NCBI GenBank assembly: GCA_964560765.1 | Contig: CAZLMG010000028.1 | Location: forward strand, 1 to 54,228 | Length of the DNA: 54,228 nt | Direction of reading: 5' to 3' | From: CAZLMG01 sp964560765 | GTDB taxonomy: Bacteria > Bdellovibrionota_B > Oligoflexia > Oligoflexales > CAZLMG01 | Shown: piece after piece, positions 37,949-45,864 of the stretch | Layout of the letters: each line of letters begins with the position of its first letter | Position numbering within the stretch: position 1 is the first letter of the stretch | The notes under the pieces: generated by a model | The model's input: the letters and a program-made list of their open reading frames with translations, nothing else | What the model was told of the DNA's origin: nothing | Databases searched by the model: none | Position numbers and translations under genes: made by a program

Positions 37949-38625
37949 AACTCCTCGATTTGCACGGGAATACGAGCAAATATCTCGCCGCGGCGGTGAA
38001 ACTGAATTTCATAAAACTTGATGGAGCTCAGAGCCGCATGTGAGGCAAGCGGGACGATCTGAAAGGCAACTTCATTGTCCTGGTCAGGTACGTTGGTGCG
38101 TACGTCAGCAATACGAAATTGATCTTGAGCATTTAGACGGAGGAGCGTTCCGGGGCGGGAAATACGTGTCGAGCCATTGATGCGTACCTCTGCATAGCGG
38201 AGTTGCGGCTCGACGAGCAGGACCGGAATCGTCCCCAGCAGCTTCTGTCGATTGCCGACTTGAATGCGAAACTGCGGCTGAGTCGGGTTATGACTCAGCT
38301 TTTCTGCAAAACGAGACGATGTGGTTTGAATGGTCATTCCCGTCTCGTCATACCAGGGCGGAGTTAGCGGCAGCTGCGAATTTACGACATTCATCCGCTC
38401 TATCCGCTGTCCTACCGTGCTCAATCCTGCGTCAATAAGTTTCAACCGGTCACCACGCACCAAAACAAGGGTGTTTCCTGCGCGCAGGACGCGACGATGG
38501 CCGTTCACTTCGACCATAACGTGACTGACGTCTTGAATAGGCTCACTCTTGACCGCAATAGCTGTGGTCGGGCTAGCCAACAGAAGTATTGAAACTATGG
38601 CGTTTTTAAATAAAGATAAAAACAC
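37945..38625 (-). CDS. Secreted protein of unknown function upstream of the NtrY-like kinase
   Basis: The GTG start has GGAATAA 5 bases upstream. Residues 1-24 form a signal peptide (core AIVSILLLASPTTAIAV). The ~200-residue mature protein is beta-rich with repeated short motifs (VNGHRRVLRAGNTLVL; INGSTRISRPGTLLRL) suggesting two similar halves. I do not recognise the family. Translational coupling to the kinase suggests a periplasmic partner of the sensor, but that is inferred only from position. Confidence 0.75.
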   Translation of the reverse strand: MFLSLFKNAIVSILLLASPTTAIAVKSEPIQDVSHVMVEVNGHRRVLRAGNTLVLVRGDRLKLIDAGLSTVGQRIERMNVVNSQLPLTPPWYDETGMTIQTTSSRFAEKLSHNPTQPQFRIQVGNRQKLLGTIPVLLVEPQLRYAEVRINGSTRISRPGTLLRLNAQDQFRIADVRTNVPDQDNEVAFQIVPLASHAALSSIKFYEIQFHRRGEIFARIPVQIEEL

Positions 38626-38715
38626 TTATTCCATCTCTATTAGTTCGGCAGTTTACTATTCCCAAACGAACCCGAACGAGGTTATTGCATCGAGGATGAT
38701 ATCACATCGGAGTTG

Positions 38716-39639
38716 ATGTTTCGCATGCGGATCGATGAGCCAGCCATTAAGGGATTCGCCGACGCGCTTGCCGCACAGGGTAAGCAGCCGGCCACCATTG
38801 AATCGTATTGCCGCGATGCTCGTCAATTCGTCCGCTTCATGACCGATTTGGGCATCAGGTCTGAGAATCTCGAACCCGCAACCCTGCAGCAGTTCCAGCA
38901 GCATCAAATTCTTTCTGGCATGACCAGCGATAACTCGGTACGGCGTTCCGTCATCGGAGTCCGGCAATTTTTTCGTTTCTTGGCTGGCCAGAAGATGATG
39001 TCGCGCTCTCCCTTTGACGACGCACCCATTCCCGAGCGACATGATCGACTCCCCATAAGTTCAGATAAGCTAAGCCTTGACCAAATGATGGCAGCAGCCA
39101 TTAAAGGTGGACCGCGCATCAAGGGGTTTCGCGATGCCGCCATCATCGCCCTATTAGCCTACGAAGGTGTCAAAGCTGGCGAACTTATCGAACTGCGCTG
39201 GCGGGACATCATCTTTCACGAGCGCTTTACGACACTGCGGATTCGCGGCCTCCGAGCCCGCACCCTCACCTTGACTCCACAGACCGAGATCGTCCTAGGT
39301 CGCTACCGGACAGCTTACAAGGAGTTCATGGCACAATGGAGCAAAGAGGTAGCGGACCCACATGTGTTTATCGCCTTCAAGGGTCGGGACGGTTCAAAAC
39401 CTATCCTGCAGATGACCAGGCACGGCCTGAAATTTGTGCTCTATGAGATTGGTTCACAAGTTGGTCAGGACCATCTCAATACGGAAGTCTTGCGGCACCA
39501 TGCCGTTGATTTCCAGCTCTTGAATGGCAAGAGCCCAGACGAGGTGATGGCTCACCTTGGCTTGCGCCGCATGGGAAATATCAAGAAGCACCTCACCCTC
39601 CAGCAGCCCAGCCCACTGGGAAAAACCGAAAAAAAATGA
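38716..39639 (+). CDS. Tyrosine-recombinase-fold protein, catalytically degenerate (XerC/D-like)
   Basis: The 307-residue protein aligns along its whole length with XerC/XerD: a SAM-like N-terminal domain (~5-95; TIESYCRDARQFVRFM) and a catalytic-fold domain (~115-297). The active-site positions are lost. EGVKAGEL replaces TGLRxSEL (Arg to Lys153), TEVLRHH replaces PHxLRH (His to Glu257; Arg260 kept), HLGL replaces LLGH (His to Leu283), and the nucleophile Tyr is His292. It is thus probably a DNA-binding or structural relative without recombinase activity. GGAG lies very near the ATG at 38716; starts at 38713 or 38725 are possible. Its stop overlaps the tadA ATG. Confidence 0.82.
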   Translation: MFRMRIDEPAIKGFADALAAQGKQPATIESYCRDARQFVRFMTDLGIRSENLEPATLQQFQQHQILSGMTSDNSVRRSVIGVRQFFRFLAGQKMMSRSPFDDAPIPERHDRLPISSDKLSLDQMMAAAIKGGPRIKGFRDAAIIALLAYEGVKAGELIELRWRDIIFHERFTTLRIRGLRARTLTLTPQTEIVLGRYRTAYKEFMAQWSKEVADPHVFIAFKGRDGSKPILQMTRHGLKFVLYEIGSQVGQDHLNTEVLRHHAVDFQLLNGKSPDEVMAHLGLRRMGNIKKHLTLQQPSPLGKTEKK

Positions 39640-40097
39640 GCGCAGAACGTAGCGACGTACATTGGATGCAGTTAGCTCTGAGATTAGCTGCGTTTGCTGC
39701 GACTCGCGCTGAAGTTCCTGTGGGGGCGGTCATTGTGCGCGACGGACGACTCATCAGCACTGGCTTTAATTTGCGGGAATCGCTGCACGACCCTTCCGCC
39801 CACGCGGAAATGATCGCCATCCGTGAGGCCGCCCGGAGGTTGCAGGGATGGCGACTAGCAAATTGCACGCTATATGTAACTTTGGAGCCATGCCCCATGT
39901 GCGCTGGACTGTTACATCAATGCCGCATCGGCCGCGTCGTGTTTGGTGCCAACGACCCGAAAGCGGGTGCTTTGGGCTCGCTGTATAGTCTGCATGCTGA
40001 CCAACGCTTGAACCATCAGTACCCGATTACCGCCGGCGTTTGCGCCAGCGAATGCTCCGAAATTCTTCAACGATTCTTTAGGGCTAGGCGAAACTAA
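39636..40097 (+). CDS. tadA: tRNA-specific adenosine deaminase
   Basis: TadA converts A34 to inosine in tRNA-Arg(ACG). The 153-residue protein has the cytidine-deaminase zinc site: His-Ala-Glu in PSAHAEMIAI and the Cys pair in LEPCPMCAGLL. The opening WMQLALRLAAFAATRAEVPVGAVIV and FGANDPKAGALGSLY are typical of TadA and not of free-base deaminases. The ATG overlaps the XerD-like stop by 4 bases, so the two genes are translationally coupled. A structured 315-base gap follows. Confidence 0.93.
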   Translation: MSAERSDVHWMQLALRLAAFAATRAEVPVGAVIVRDGRLISTGFNLRESLHDPSAHAEMIAIREAARRLQGWRLANCTLYVTLEPCPMCAGLLHQCRIGRVVFGANDPKAGALGSLYSLHADQRLNHQYPITAGVCASECSEILQRFFRARRN

Positions 40098-40412
40098 TCC
40101 CCCTGCAAAACGCTGCGCGACATTCTCATTTCGCTCTCATCCGCATCGGCGCATCATGCTCTTAGGTACCAGTCCGAAGAGCTGTAGTGTCTGGTTCGAA
40201 AGGGCGAAAGCCAAACCAATCATCAAGTGTTCCCTCCGATATCCCCTCTCGTAGCCCACCGCACTTTTTTCAAAAAACCCACTACAGCTCACGGGGGCTT
40301 ACCCCCTCCCTACGAGTTAACGACAATCTGGCACTCGCTTTGCAACACTAGCCTTGCCCAGCCTTCTGTGGCTGGGGTCAGCGTTAGCGGATGTGTTGAG
40401 TGGAGATTGCGG
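40098..40412 (+). other. Structured 315-base intergenic region between tadA and ompA-like gene
   Basis: No gene is visible. The region holds: an 11-bp perfect inverted repeat, 40179-40189 (GAGCTGTAGTG) with 40280-40290; inside it a hairpin 40192-40218 (TGGTT/AACCA around GGC-GAAA-GCC, a GNRA tetraloop); a 7-bp pair 40248-40254 (CTCGTAG) with 40310-40316 that interleaves with the first; T6-C-A6 at 40265-40277; GGGGG-CTTA-CCCCC at 40293-40306; and CCCAGCC/GGCTGGG at 40357-40376. This is compatible with a small RNA or a long 5' leader of the OmpA-like gene. It does not match SRP RNA, tmRNA, RNase P or GEMM motifs that I know. Confidence 0.45.
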
Positions 40413-41816
40413 ATGTTGCGCGGAAAAAAGACAGGAATATCGGCAGATCATGGTTACCACAGGCAGGGGCTCGCCGCAGTTGCAGCAGGCACAGCCGTTG
40501 TGGCTAACTTGTTGACAGGTGTCGCCGTCGGCAACGTCACCGGCTCTGGTTTTCAGACTTTCAACCCAGTTTCTGGCAATGGTCCCTTCGTGACTGTGCA
40601 TGGCGCCGAGACACTCGCAACAGGGTCGTTTAGCCTGGGGCTATTCCTCAATCATGCCGTCAACACCCTCCCATACTTTGAACGAGATGGATTCAAATCA
40701 GAAGCAGATCGAGACTCCTTCCGAGATAGTTTGTTGAGTGCGGACTTGATCATGGGATACGGCCTGATCGACGATCTCGAACTTGGGATCAGTTTGCCGT
40801 CTGTTTTAAACCAAAATGTTGAGGCCGAAGGTCCGCGTGGACAATTCGCCGAACGAGGAATTACTGAAGCGAAGATTGGCGCCAAATACCGTTTGTTCAC
40901 CAGCGGCAAGACCGGCATTGCCGTTGCCGGCTCCGTCAACTTAAATTTGACTGATGACAACCCCTATGCCGGCAGTGAAGGCGGTCCCGTCTACAACGGG
41001 GAATTGATTGGGGAGACGGGCTTCGGTGACCTGACATTAGCCGGCAACGTCGGCTATCGCTGGACAAATGCCGGCCAAGGCGCTGAAACGCTGCCGATCA
41101 AGCCGTTCGGCAACCAATTCATTGCATCTGTCGGTACAAGTTATCGAATCAAGTCTCTGAGTAGCTCGCTGATCGGAGAGATCTATGGATCTGGCGCGCC
41201 TCGCCAAGGCTTTTTTCAAGATAGTAGCCGCGATGCTAGCTCGGCCGAGGCACTGTTGGGTTGGCGCATCGATCAGAACGACAATCTCAATTGGAATTTC
41301 GGCGCCGGCACCGAGCTAAGTCACGGTAATAGCACCGCCGACTATCGGCTCTATGCAGGCGTACGCTGGGTCTCAAACCAGAAGCCACGCTCCGTACCAC
41401 CGCCAATAACTCCGGCCCCAAAGCCAGCGGCTGCTATACCGCAAATGCCGGCACCAGAAAAAGTTGTCGTCATTTCAGACGTACTCTTTCAGTTCGACTC
41501 AGATCGTCTGGTCGAAAGTGGCGCCCGCACGAGCTTGGATAACCTTATGGCCAAGATCAAGCGCGGCGAGGCTTTAGAACGACTTGTAATCGAGGGTCAT
41601 ACCTGTTCGCTAGGCTCAGATAGATATAATCAGTCGTTAAGTCAGCGTCGTGCCAGCGCGATTCGCGACATGCTGGTGAAGCGGTATGGCGTGCCCGCCG
41701 ACAAGATACTTGCCGTTGGTCATGGCGAAACACGCCCGGTAGCTGCCAACTCAGACAATGATGGCCGCCGCCGGAACCGCCGTGTTGAATTCAAGATATA
41801 CCGAGTTACCCACTAA
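40413..41816 (+). CDS. OmpA-family outer-membrane protein
   Basis: The ATG at 40413 (GGAGA 7 bases upstream) gives 467 residues with a long signal peptide (basic, then GLAAVAAGTAVVANLLTGVA). The frame stays open 62 codons upstream, but that part lies in the structured leader and has no signal. Residues ~60-325 are beta-strand-rich with aromatic ends, probably a barrel. A Pro/Ala linker (~330-350) precedes an OmpA-like peptidoglycan-binding domain (VLFQFDSDRL, LVIEGHTCSLGSDRYNQSLSQRRA, AVGHGETRP, NRRVEFKI). The binding Asp and Arg positions appear kept. It probably tethers the outer membrane to the wall. Confidence 0.9.
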   Translation: MLRGKKTGISADHGYHRQGLAAVAAGTAVVANLLTGVAVGNVTGSGFQTFNPVSGNGPFVTVHGAETLATGSFSLGLFLNHAVNTLPYFERDGFKSEADRDSFRDSLLSADLIMGYGLIDDLELGISLPSVLNQNVEAEGPRGQFAERGITEAKIGAKYRLFTSGKTGIAVAGSVNLNLTDDNPYAGSEGGPVYNGELIGETGFGDLTLAGNVGYRWTNAGQGAETLPIKPFGNQFIASVGTSYRIKSLSSSLIGEIYGSGAPRQGFFQDSSRDASSAEALLGWRIDQNDNLNWNFGAGTELSHGNSTADYRLYAGVRWVSNQKPRSVPPPITPAPKPAAAIPQMPAPEKVVVISDVLFQFDSDRLVESGARTSLDNLMAKIKRGEALERLVIEGHTCSLGSDRYNQSLSQRRASAIRDMLVKRYGVPADKILAVGHGETRPVAANSDNDGRRRNRRVEFKIYRVTH

Positions 41817-41890
41817 GGTGGTGTCTCGTCTGTCGCTGTCGAGTGGATGTTGTTGAAATAGCTGAGCTGTTGCTGAAGTTGAGGTGATTT

Positions 41891-42406
41891 ATGTTCCAGT
41901 TTTCTAGATCGATGCCATGGACCATCGCTGTTACGCTGCTAATGGGCGCAGGGTTATCGCTGATTCAGGGCTGCAAGACCGCCAAATACGAATTCGTTGA
42001 GCCCAAGAAGAAAACGGGCCCAGCAGAACCGGTGAAGCCCACGCCAACTCCAGTCAAGCTGCCTCCCAATGAATATCGAGGGACCGACGGCTTCTGGATC
42101 CGCGGCACCCCAGCAGCGGTGAAGGTGGGCGAGACCGTTACCTTTGAGGGAACTTGCGGCGAAGACAACAAGGGCACGATCACGTGGCAATACGGGGATG
42201 GCCGCTCCGGCGTTGGCTCGAAGTTGACGCACCGCTATGCAGAGCCACGCAAATACACGATTGAAGCTGAATGCCGGGACCTTGACGGCAAGACCCAAAA
42301 GGGCACGATCATCATCGATGTGGCTCCAGCCGATAACAGCTGTGGCTGCGGTAACCCCGGCCAGACGCCAGGCCAAACACCTGGCCAGTTTCCCGTTCAA
42401 AACTAG
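41891..42406 (+). CDS. PKD-like lipoprotein with a GQTP repeat tail
   Basis: This 171-residue protein has GAGG 8 bases before its ATG and a signal ending in LSLIQGC (Cys28), so it is a lipoprotein. A Pro/Lys-rich spacer (~38-60) leads to a PKD-like beta-sandwich (~70-140): GETVTFEGTC, then ITWQYGDGRSGVGSKLTHRY, then YTIEAECRD. The C-terminus holds a CGCG pair and a short repeat GQTPGQTPGQ. It follows the OmpA-family gene by 74 bases, with a strong terminator after it, so the pair is probably one envelope operon. Confidence 0.85.
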   Translation: MFQFSRSMPWTIAVTLLMGAGLSLIQGCKTAKYEFVEPKKKTGPAEPVKPTPTPVKLPPNEYRGTDGFWIRGTPAAVKVGETVTFEGTCGEDNKGTITWQYGDGRSGVGSKLTHRYAEPRKYTIEAECRDLDGKTQKGTIIIDVAPADNSCGCGNPGQTPGQTPGQFPVQN

Positions 42407-42433
42407 AAAGATACGTTTTTTCTAGTAGCCCCT

Positions 42434-42466
42434 AGGCCGACCTGATATGAGGTCGGCCTCTTTTTT
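42434..42466 (+). terminator. Strong rho-independent terminator after the PKD lipoprotein gene
   Basis: A perfect 10-bp stem (AGGCCGACCT / AGGTCGGCCT) with a 6-base loop is followed by C and six T. It ends ~18 bases before the TTG start of the RlmL-like gene, so that gene needs read-through or a promoter overlapping the terminator. Confidence 0.92.
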
Positions 42467-42484
42467 ATTCTGGAGATTGCCGCC

Positions 42485-43672
42485 TTGAGTTTGGAAGCCA
42501 TCATCACCTGTGCCGAAAGTACGAAAGATATTACCAAGCAAGAGCTGGTGGCTCTGGGTGCGTCCGACATCAAAGAAACCTACGCAGCATTGTCTTGTCA
42601 GATGGAACCTGCGACGTTCTATGCCGCTCATTTGAAATTGCGAACGGCCTCGCGAATCCTGCAGGTCATTAAGAGCGTCGCTGCTAAGAATCCGATCATG
42701 CTGACCTCCCAATCACAGCGTCTGCCATGGCCCGACCTCTTGCCTGAGAAGTTTACGTATCTGGTGGAAGGTATCCAAGGCGACCGCGGCGAAGAGTTCA
42801 TGAGCTCGAACGACGTGTCAAAAGCTGTGCGCCTTGGCCTCGAAAACGCCTTCAAAAAGCGCGACCTGCCCTTGCCGCGCGTTGACCTCAAAGAACCGAC
42901 CGTCATCATCGTCGCTCACGCCCGCGCGGGGCGCTGCACGCTTAGTTTCGACACTTCAGGGAAGTCTCTACATAAGCGCGGATACAAAACCCATCTCCAT
43001 CCCGCACCGATTAAGGAAACGCTGGCAGCTGCTATCCTTCTGCAGTGCGGCTACGATGGATCCATGCCACTTTTTGATCCCTTCTGTGGCAGTGGAACCT
43101 TTCCCATCGAAGCCGCATACATTGCCCTTAACAAAGCGCCCTTGATCCATCGCAAGAAGGGTGAATTTCTTTTCGAGGAATTGCCCAACTTTGATCGCCA
43201 ATTATGGCGCGATGTGCAAGATCAGGTGCGATCGGAGCGCGCCACAGAACCACCTGAGCCGATCTTTGCGAGCGACATCTATGCGAAGTACGTGTCGCAG
43301 GCACAGGATCATGCACTGCGGGCGCGTGTTGAAAAGCATATCAAGTTTGCGAGCCAGTCCTTTTTTGATGCGCCTGCACCCGCAGAACGCGGGCTGTTGG
43401 TAGCAAACCTCCCGTACGGCGAACGCATTGGTAAAGAAGTATCCTTTGACGAACAGTTTTATCGCGATCTCGGCGACAAGTTGAAACGCGACTATAACGG
43501 CTGGACTGCCGCCCTTCTGGTCGCAGAAAACAGTCCGTACAAGATGATCGGATTGCGACCGAAACGCCGCATCAGCATGCTGAACGGCATGATCCCAGTG
43601 AAGTTATTGATTTTTGAATTGTACGAAGGCAGCAAGCGCCAACGCTCAAGAAAGGCCAACGACGAAGATTAG
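42485..43672 (+). CDS. THUMP-domain RNA methyltransferase (RlmL/UPF0020-like)
   Basis: The 395-residue protein begins at a TTG with GGAGA ~9 bases upstream. An N-terminal ferredoxin-like/THUMP RNA-binding part (~1-155) precedes a Rossmann methyltransferase with motif I LFDPFCGSGTFPIEAAYIA and motif IV VANLPYGERIG. The (N/D)xPYG motif indicates guanine-N2 or adenine-N6 methylation, as in RlmL (m2G2445) or the YpsC/TrmN group. The second RlmK-like half of enterobacterial RlmKL is absent. Exact target is undecided. Its end overlaps the convergent response regulator by 4 bases. Confidence 0.88.
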   Translation: MSLEAIITCAESTKDITKQELVALGASDIKETYAALSCQMEPATFYAAHLKLRTASRILQVIKSVAAKNPIMLTSQSQRLPWPDLLPEKFTYLVEGIQGDRGEEFMSSNDVSKAVRLGLENAFKKRDLPLPRVDLKEPTVIIVAHARAGRCTLSFDTSGKSLHKRGYKTHLHPAPIKETLAAAILLQCGYDGSMPLFDPFCGSGTFPIEAAYIALNKAPLIHRKKGEFLFEELPNFDRQLWRDVQDQVRSERATEPPEPIFASDIYAKYVSQAQDHALRARVEKHIKFASQSFFDAPAPAERGLLVANLPYGERIGKEVSFDEQFYRDLGDKLKRDYNGWTAALLVAENSPYKMIGLRPKRRISMLNGMIPVKLLIFELYEGSKRQRSRKANDED

Positions 43673-44037
43673 GCGGCCAATGCTCTTGCGCGTACAGCAA
43701 GCGATCTCACCAAAGAAATCAGTGATGATGCATCTACTGGCTTCGACATAAACACGCAGTGCTCGCTGAGTTTTAGCCCACTGCCGTCCACGATGCCGCT
43801 GCAAATAATGGTGGGAATGCCGCGATCTTCGGTGACGGCGGATAAAATATCGCCACTGCCGTTCGGCATAACTATATCTGTTATGAGTACGTCCGGCCGC
43901 ACACTCTCCATGAGTAACAATGCTTCTTTGACGTTTTTGGCGCGCATGACATGAAATTCTTCCGATGCGAACATCAGCGCATAGATTTCTAAGAGATCAA
44001 CTTCGTCGTCAACGATGAGCAGTGTGATTGGCGCCAT
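43669..44037 (-). CDS. Single-domain response regulator (CheY-like)
   Basis: The 122-residue protein is one receiver domain: acidic pair Asp10-Asp11, phospho-acceptor Asp54 in LITDIVMPNG, Ser80 in the Thr position and Lys99 in MSKP. No output domain is present. GAGGG precedes the ATG. No kinase gene is adjacent; the NtrY-like kinase 6 kb away is on the same strand but in a different unit. The role could be chemotaxis, phosphorelay or allosteric control; it cannot be told from sequence. Confidence 0.9.
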   Translation of the reverse strand: MAPITLLIVDDEVDLLEIYALMFASEEFHVMRAKNVKEALLLMESVRPDVLITDIVMPNGSGDILSAVTEDRGIPTIICSGIVDGSGLKLSEHCVFMSKPVDASSLISLVRSLAVRARALAA

Positions 44038-44180
44038 GCTGGGTCCCTCAGGGCAGAATTACCGATGGGAGCTAGATCGGCATTCGGCATGGCGACTTTA
44101 GCTGACCGCCTCACATTTATTTCTCTTTAGTCTTAAACAGTTGAATTTGCACTAAGGGGCGCTGGGTGGTTCTTCCAGTA

Positions 44181-44984
44181 TTATTGGGAACGCTGTCTGA
44201 CGATTTCGTAAAGAATGACCGATGTGGCTACGGATACGTTTAAACTGTTCACTCGGCCCGTCATCGGGATCTTCAGCTGCACATCGGCTGCACCCAGCCA
44301 CGCCTCACTGATGCCGAAAGCTTCACTGCCCAGCACGATAGCAGTACGCTCGCTATACCGGACGTCAAAATGCAAGGTTGAAGCGTCGGGCTCGGCGGCA
44401 ACAACTTGAATCATCTGATCGCGACAAAAGGCCCGCGCCTCGTCCGACCGCGAAAAAAAGAGAGGCACGGTAAATACGGCGCCCAAACTGGCCCGGATGA
44501 CATTTGGGCTATACGGATCCACAGACTCATGGTCCAAAACCAAACCCGAGATCCCCGCAGCGTCTGCCGTGCGCAGAATGGCCCCAAGGTTGCCAGGCTT
44601 TTCGACCCGATCCATGATCAGGAGTGGAAAACCAGGGCGCATGACCGCCTGCTCAAGCCCCAGCCTTTCCGGTAGCTTTGCTAATGCCAAGACACCAGCT
44701 GACTGCTCACGCACCGCGACTTTGTCAAAGGCTCGCGGCCCGAACTCAGTCTCAACGGTACCATGGGTCCAGGTACTGAGCTGCTGATCGAGAACTTGTT
44801 TGGCCTCGTCGCTAAGATACTCATGGCAGACAAAGATCTCGCGAATCTCAACACCAGCTTGCGCTGCTGCGGCGATTTCGCGCGTGCCCTCGATGCAAAA
44901 GAGCCGCTGCCGCTCGCGCTCTTTACGATCTCGCAGCGCCACAAGAGCTTTGACGCGTGGATTCTGTGGTGACTCGATGCGCAA
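44181..44984 (-). CDS. SpoU/TrmH-family RNA 2'-O-methyltransferase
   Basis: The 267-residue protein has an N-terminal substrate-binding domain (FCIEGTREIAAAAQAGVEI) and the knot domain motifs MDRVEKPGNLGAILRTADA, VLGSEAFGISEAW and IPMTGRVNSLNVSVATSVI. It is a second paralogue besides RlmB at 33569 and methylates ribose in rRNA or tRNA; the target is not clear. The start is a TTG with GGGGG 7 bases upstream. It is the last gene of a three-gene unit with the two genes upstream; the gap to the previous stop is 12 bases. Confidence 0.88.
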   Translation of the reverse strand: MRIESPQNPRVKALVALRDRKERERQRLFCIEGTREIAAAAQAGVEIREIFVCHEYLSDEAKQVLDQQLSTWTHGTVETEFGPRAFDKVAVREQSAGVLALAKLPERLGLEQAVMRPGFPLLIMDRVEKPGNLGAILRTADAAGISGLVLDHESVDPYSPNVIRASLGAVFTVPLFFSRSDEARAFCRDQMIQVVAAEPDASTLHFDVRYSERTAIVLGSEAFGISEAWLGAADVQLKIPMTGRVNSLNVSVATSVILYEIVRQRSQ

Positions 44985-44996
44985 AAAGGGACCCCC

Positions 44997-45863
44997 TTAA
45001 GGCTCTTGGACGAACAAGCTATACGCTCCACTCGGCAAGGAGTGACGATCCTGCGCCGCGTGAATCAGCATTTCTGCAGACTCATAGCGCCCACCGCGCT
45101 CGGCAAACTGATCGCGCAGAATGTTCTCGAGCGCGATTGGCGTCAATCCTGGAGAGTGGGCGCTGAGTAAGACAAAGCCAAATTGCTTATCCAGTAGCGC
45201 CGCCAGATCCGTCATGAATGCGCCAAGGTTTTCTTCCAACTTCCAAATTTCACCCTTGGGTCCTCGTCCATAACTCGGAGGATCGAGAATGATTCCATGA
45301 TAGGTGTTGCCACGGCGCAATTCGCGCTGCACAAACTTCTGGACGTCTTCGACAATCCAGCGAATCGGCCGACTATCAAGCCCAGAAGACAGGGCGTTCT
45401 CGCGTGCCCAGGCAACGCTGGTCTTAGACGCGTCGACGTGTACGACTTGCGCCCCACCCAGAGCCGCCGCAAGTGTGGATCCTCCCGTATAAGCAAACAG
45501 GTTCAACACCCGTAGTTCGCGGCTTTCAATACTCCAGCGCTGCAGGGTCGACTGAATCCACTCCCAATTATCTCTCTGCTCACTGAACAGTCCGAGATGA
45601 CCAAAATCCGTTAACTTGATGTTGAAAACAATGTTGGCCAGGCTGATGCGCCAATCATCTTGCTTTAAGCCACGCTTAAACTGCCACTCGCCGTCGCCAC
45701 CAGAAAAACGCACAAACTTTGCGTCGGCATTGGTCCATTCCGCATCTGCCAGGGCTGGCCGCCAAATTGCCTGCAAAGATGGACGGACGATGCGGTACGG
45801 CCCCACCTGTTCAAGCTTTTGAAAATTCCCGCTATCCAGTAGCTGGTAGGAACCAGTCACCAT
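44997..45863 (-). CDS. COG1092-type SAM-dependent methyltransferase (RlmI-like, no PUA domain)
   Basis: From the ATG at 45863 (GGAGG 9 bases upstream) the protein has 288 residues. It has an N-terminal beta-rich part and a Rossmann domain with motif I VLNLFAYTGGSTLAAALGGA, motif II VVHVDASK and motif IV LDPPSYGRG. The FGHLGLFSEQRDNW segment before motif I is typical of the COG1092 group containing RlmI and RlmK. The PUA domain of RlmI is missing. Target is probably rRNA. Its ATG follows the stop of the preceding flavoenzyme gene after one base, so the two are coupled. Confidence 0.85.
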   Translation of the reverse strand: MVTGSYQLLDSGNFQKLEQVGPYRIVRPSLQAIWRPALADAEWTNADAKFVRFSGGDGEWQFKRGLKQDDWRISLANIVFNIKLTDFGHLGLFSEQRDNWEWIQSTLQRWSIESRELRVLNLFAYTGGSTLAAALGGAQVVHVDASKTSVAWARENALSSGLDSRPIRWIVEDVQKFVQRELRRGNTYHGIILDPPSYGRGPKGEIWKLEENLGAFMTDLAALLDKQFGFVLLSAHSPGLTPIALENILRDQFAERGGRYESAEMLIHAAQDRHSLPSGAYSLFVQEP

Positions 45864-45864
45864 A

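Noticed and set aside
38716..39639. The XerD-like gene as evidence for an integrated element
   Set aside because: No att-like repeats, no tRNA target next to it, no phage or plasmid genes, and the active site is lost; it is coupled to tadA.
40098..40412. SRP RNA, RNase P RNA, tmRNA or c-di-GMP (GEMM) riboswitch in the tadA-ompA gap
   Set aside because: I looked for the GGAAGGAAGCAGCC-like SRP core, the RNase P GAGGAAAGTCC motif, a tRNA-Ala-like end and the GEMM core; none is present on either strand.
42350..42400. GQTP repeat as a tandem DNA repeat or CRISPR-like unit
   Set aside because: Only two to three 12-base units, in frame at the end of a lipoprotein; no spacers.
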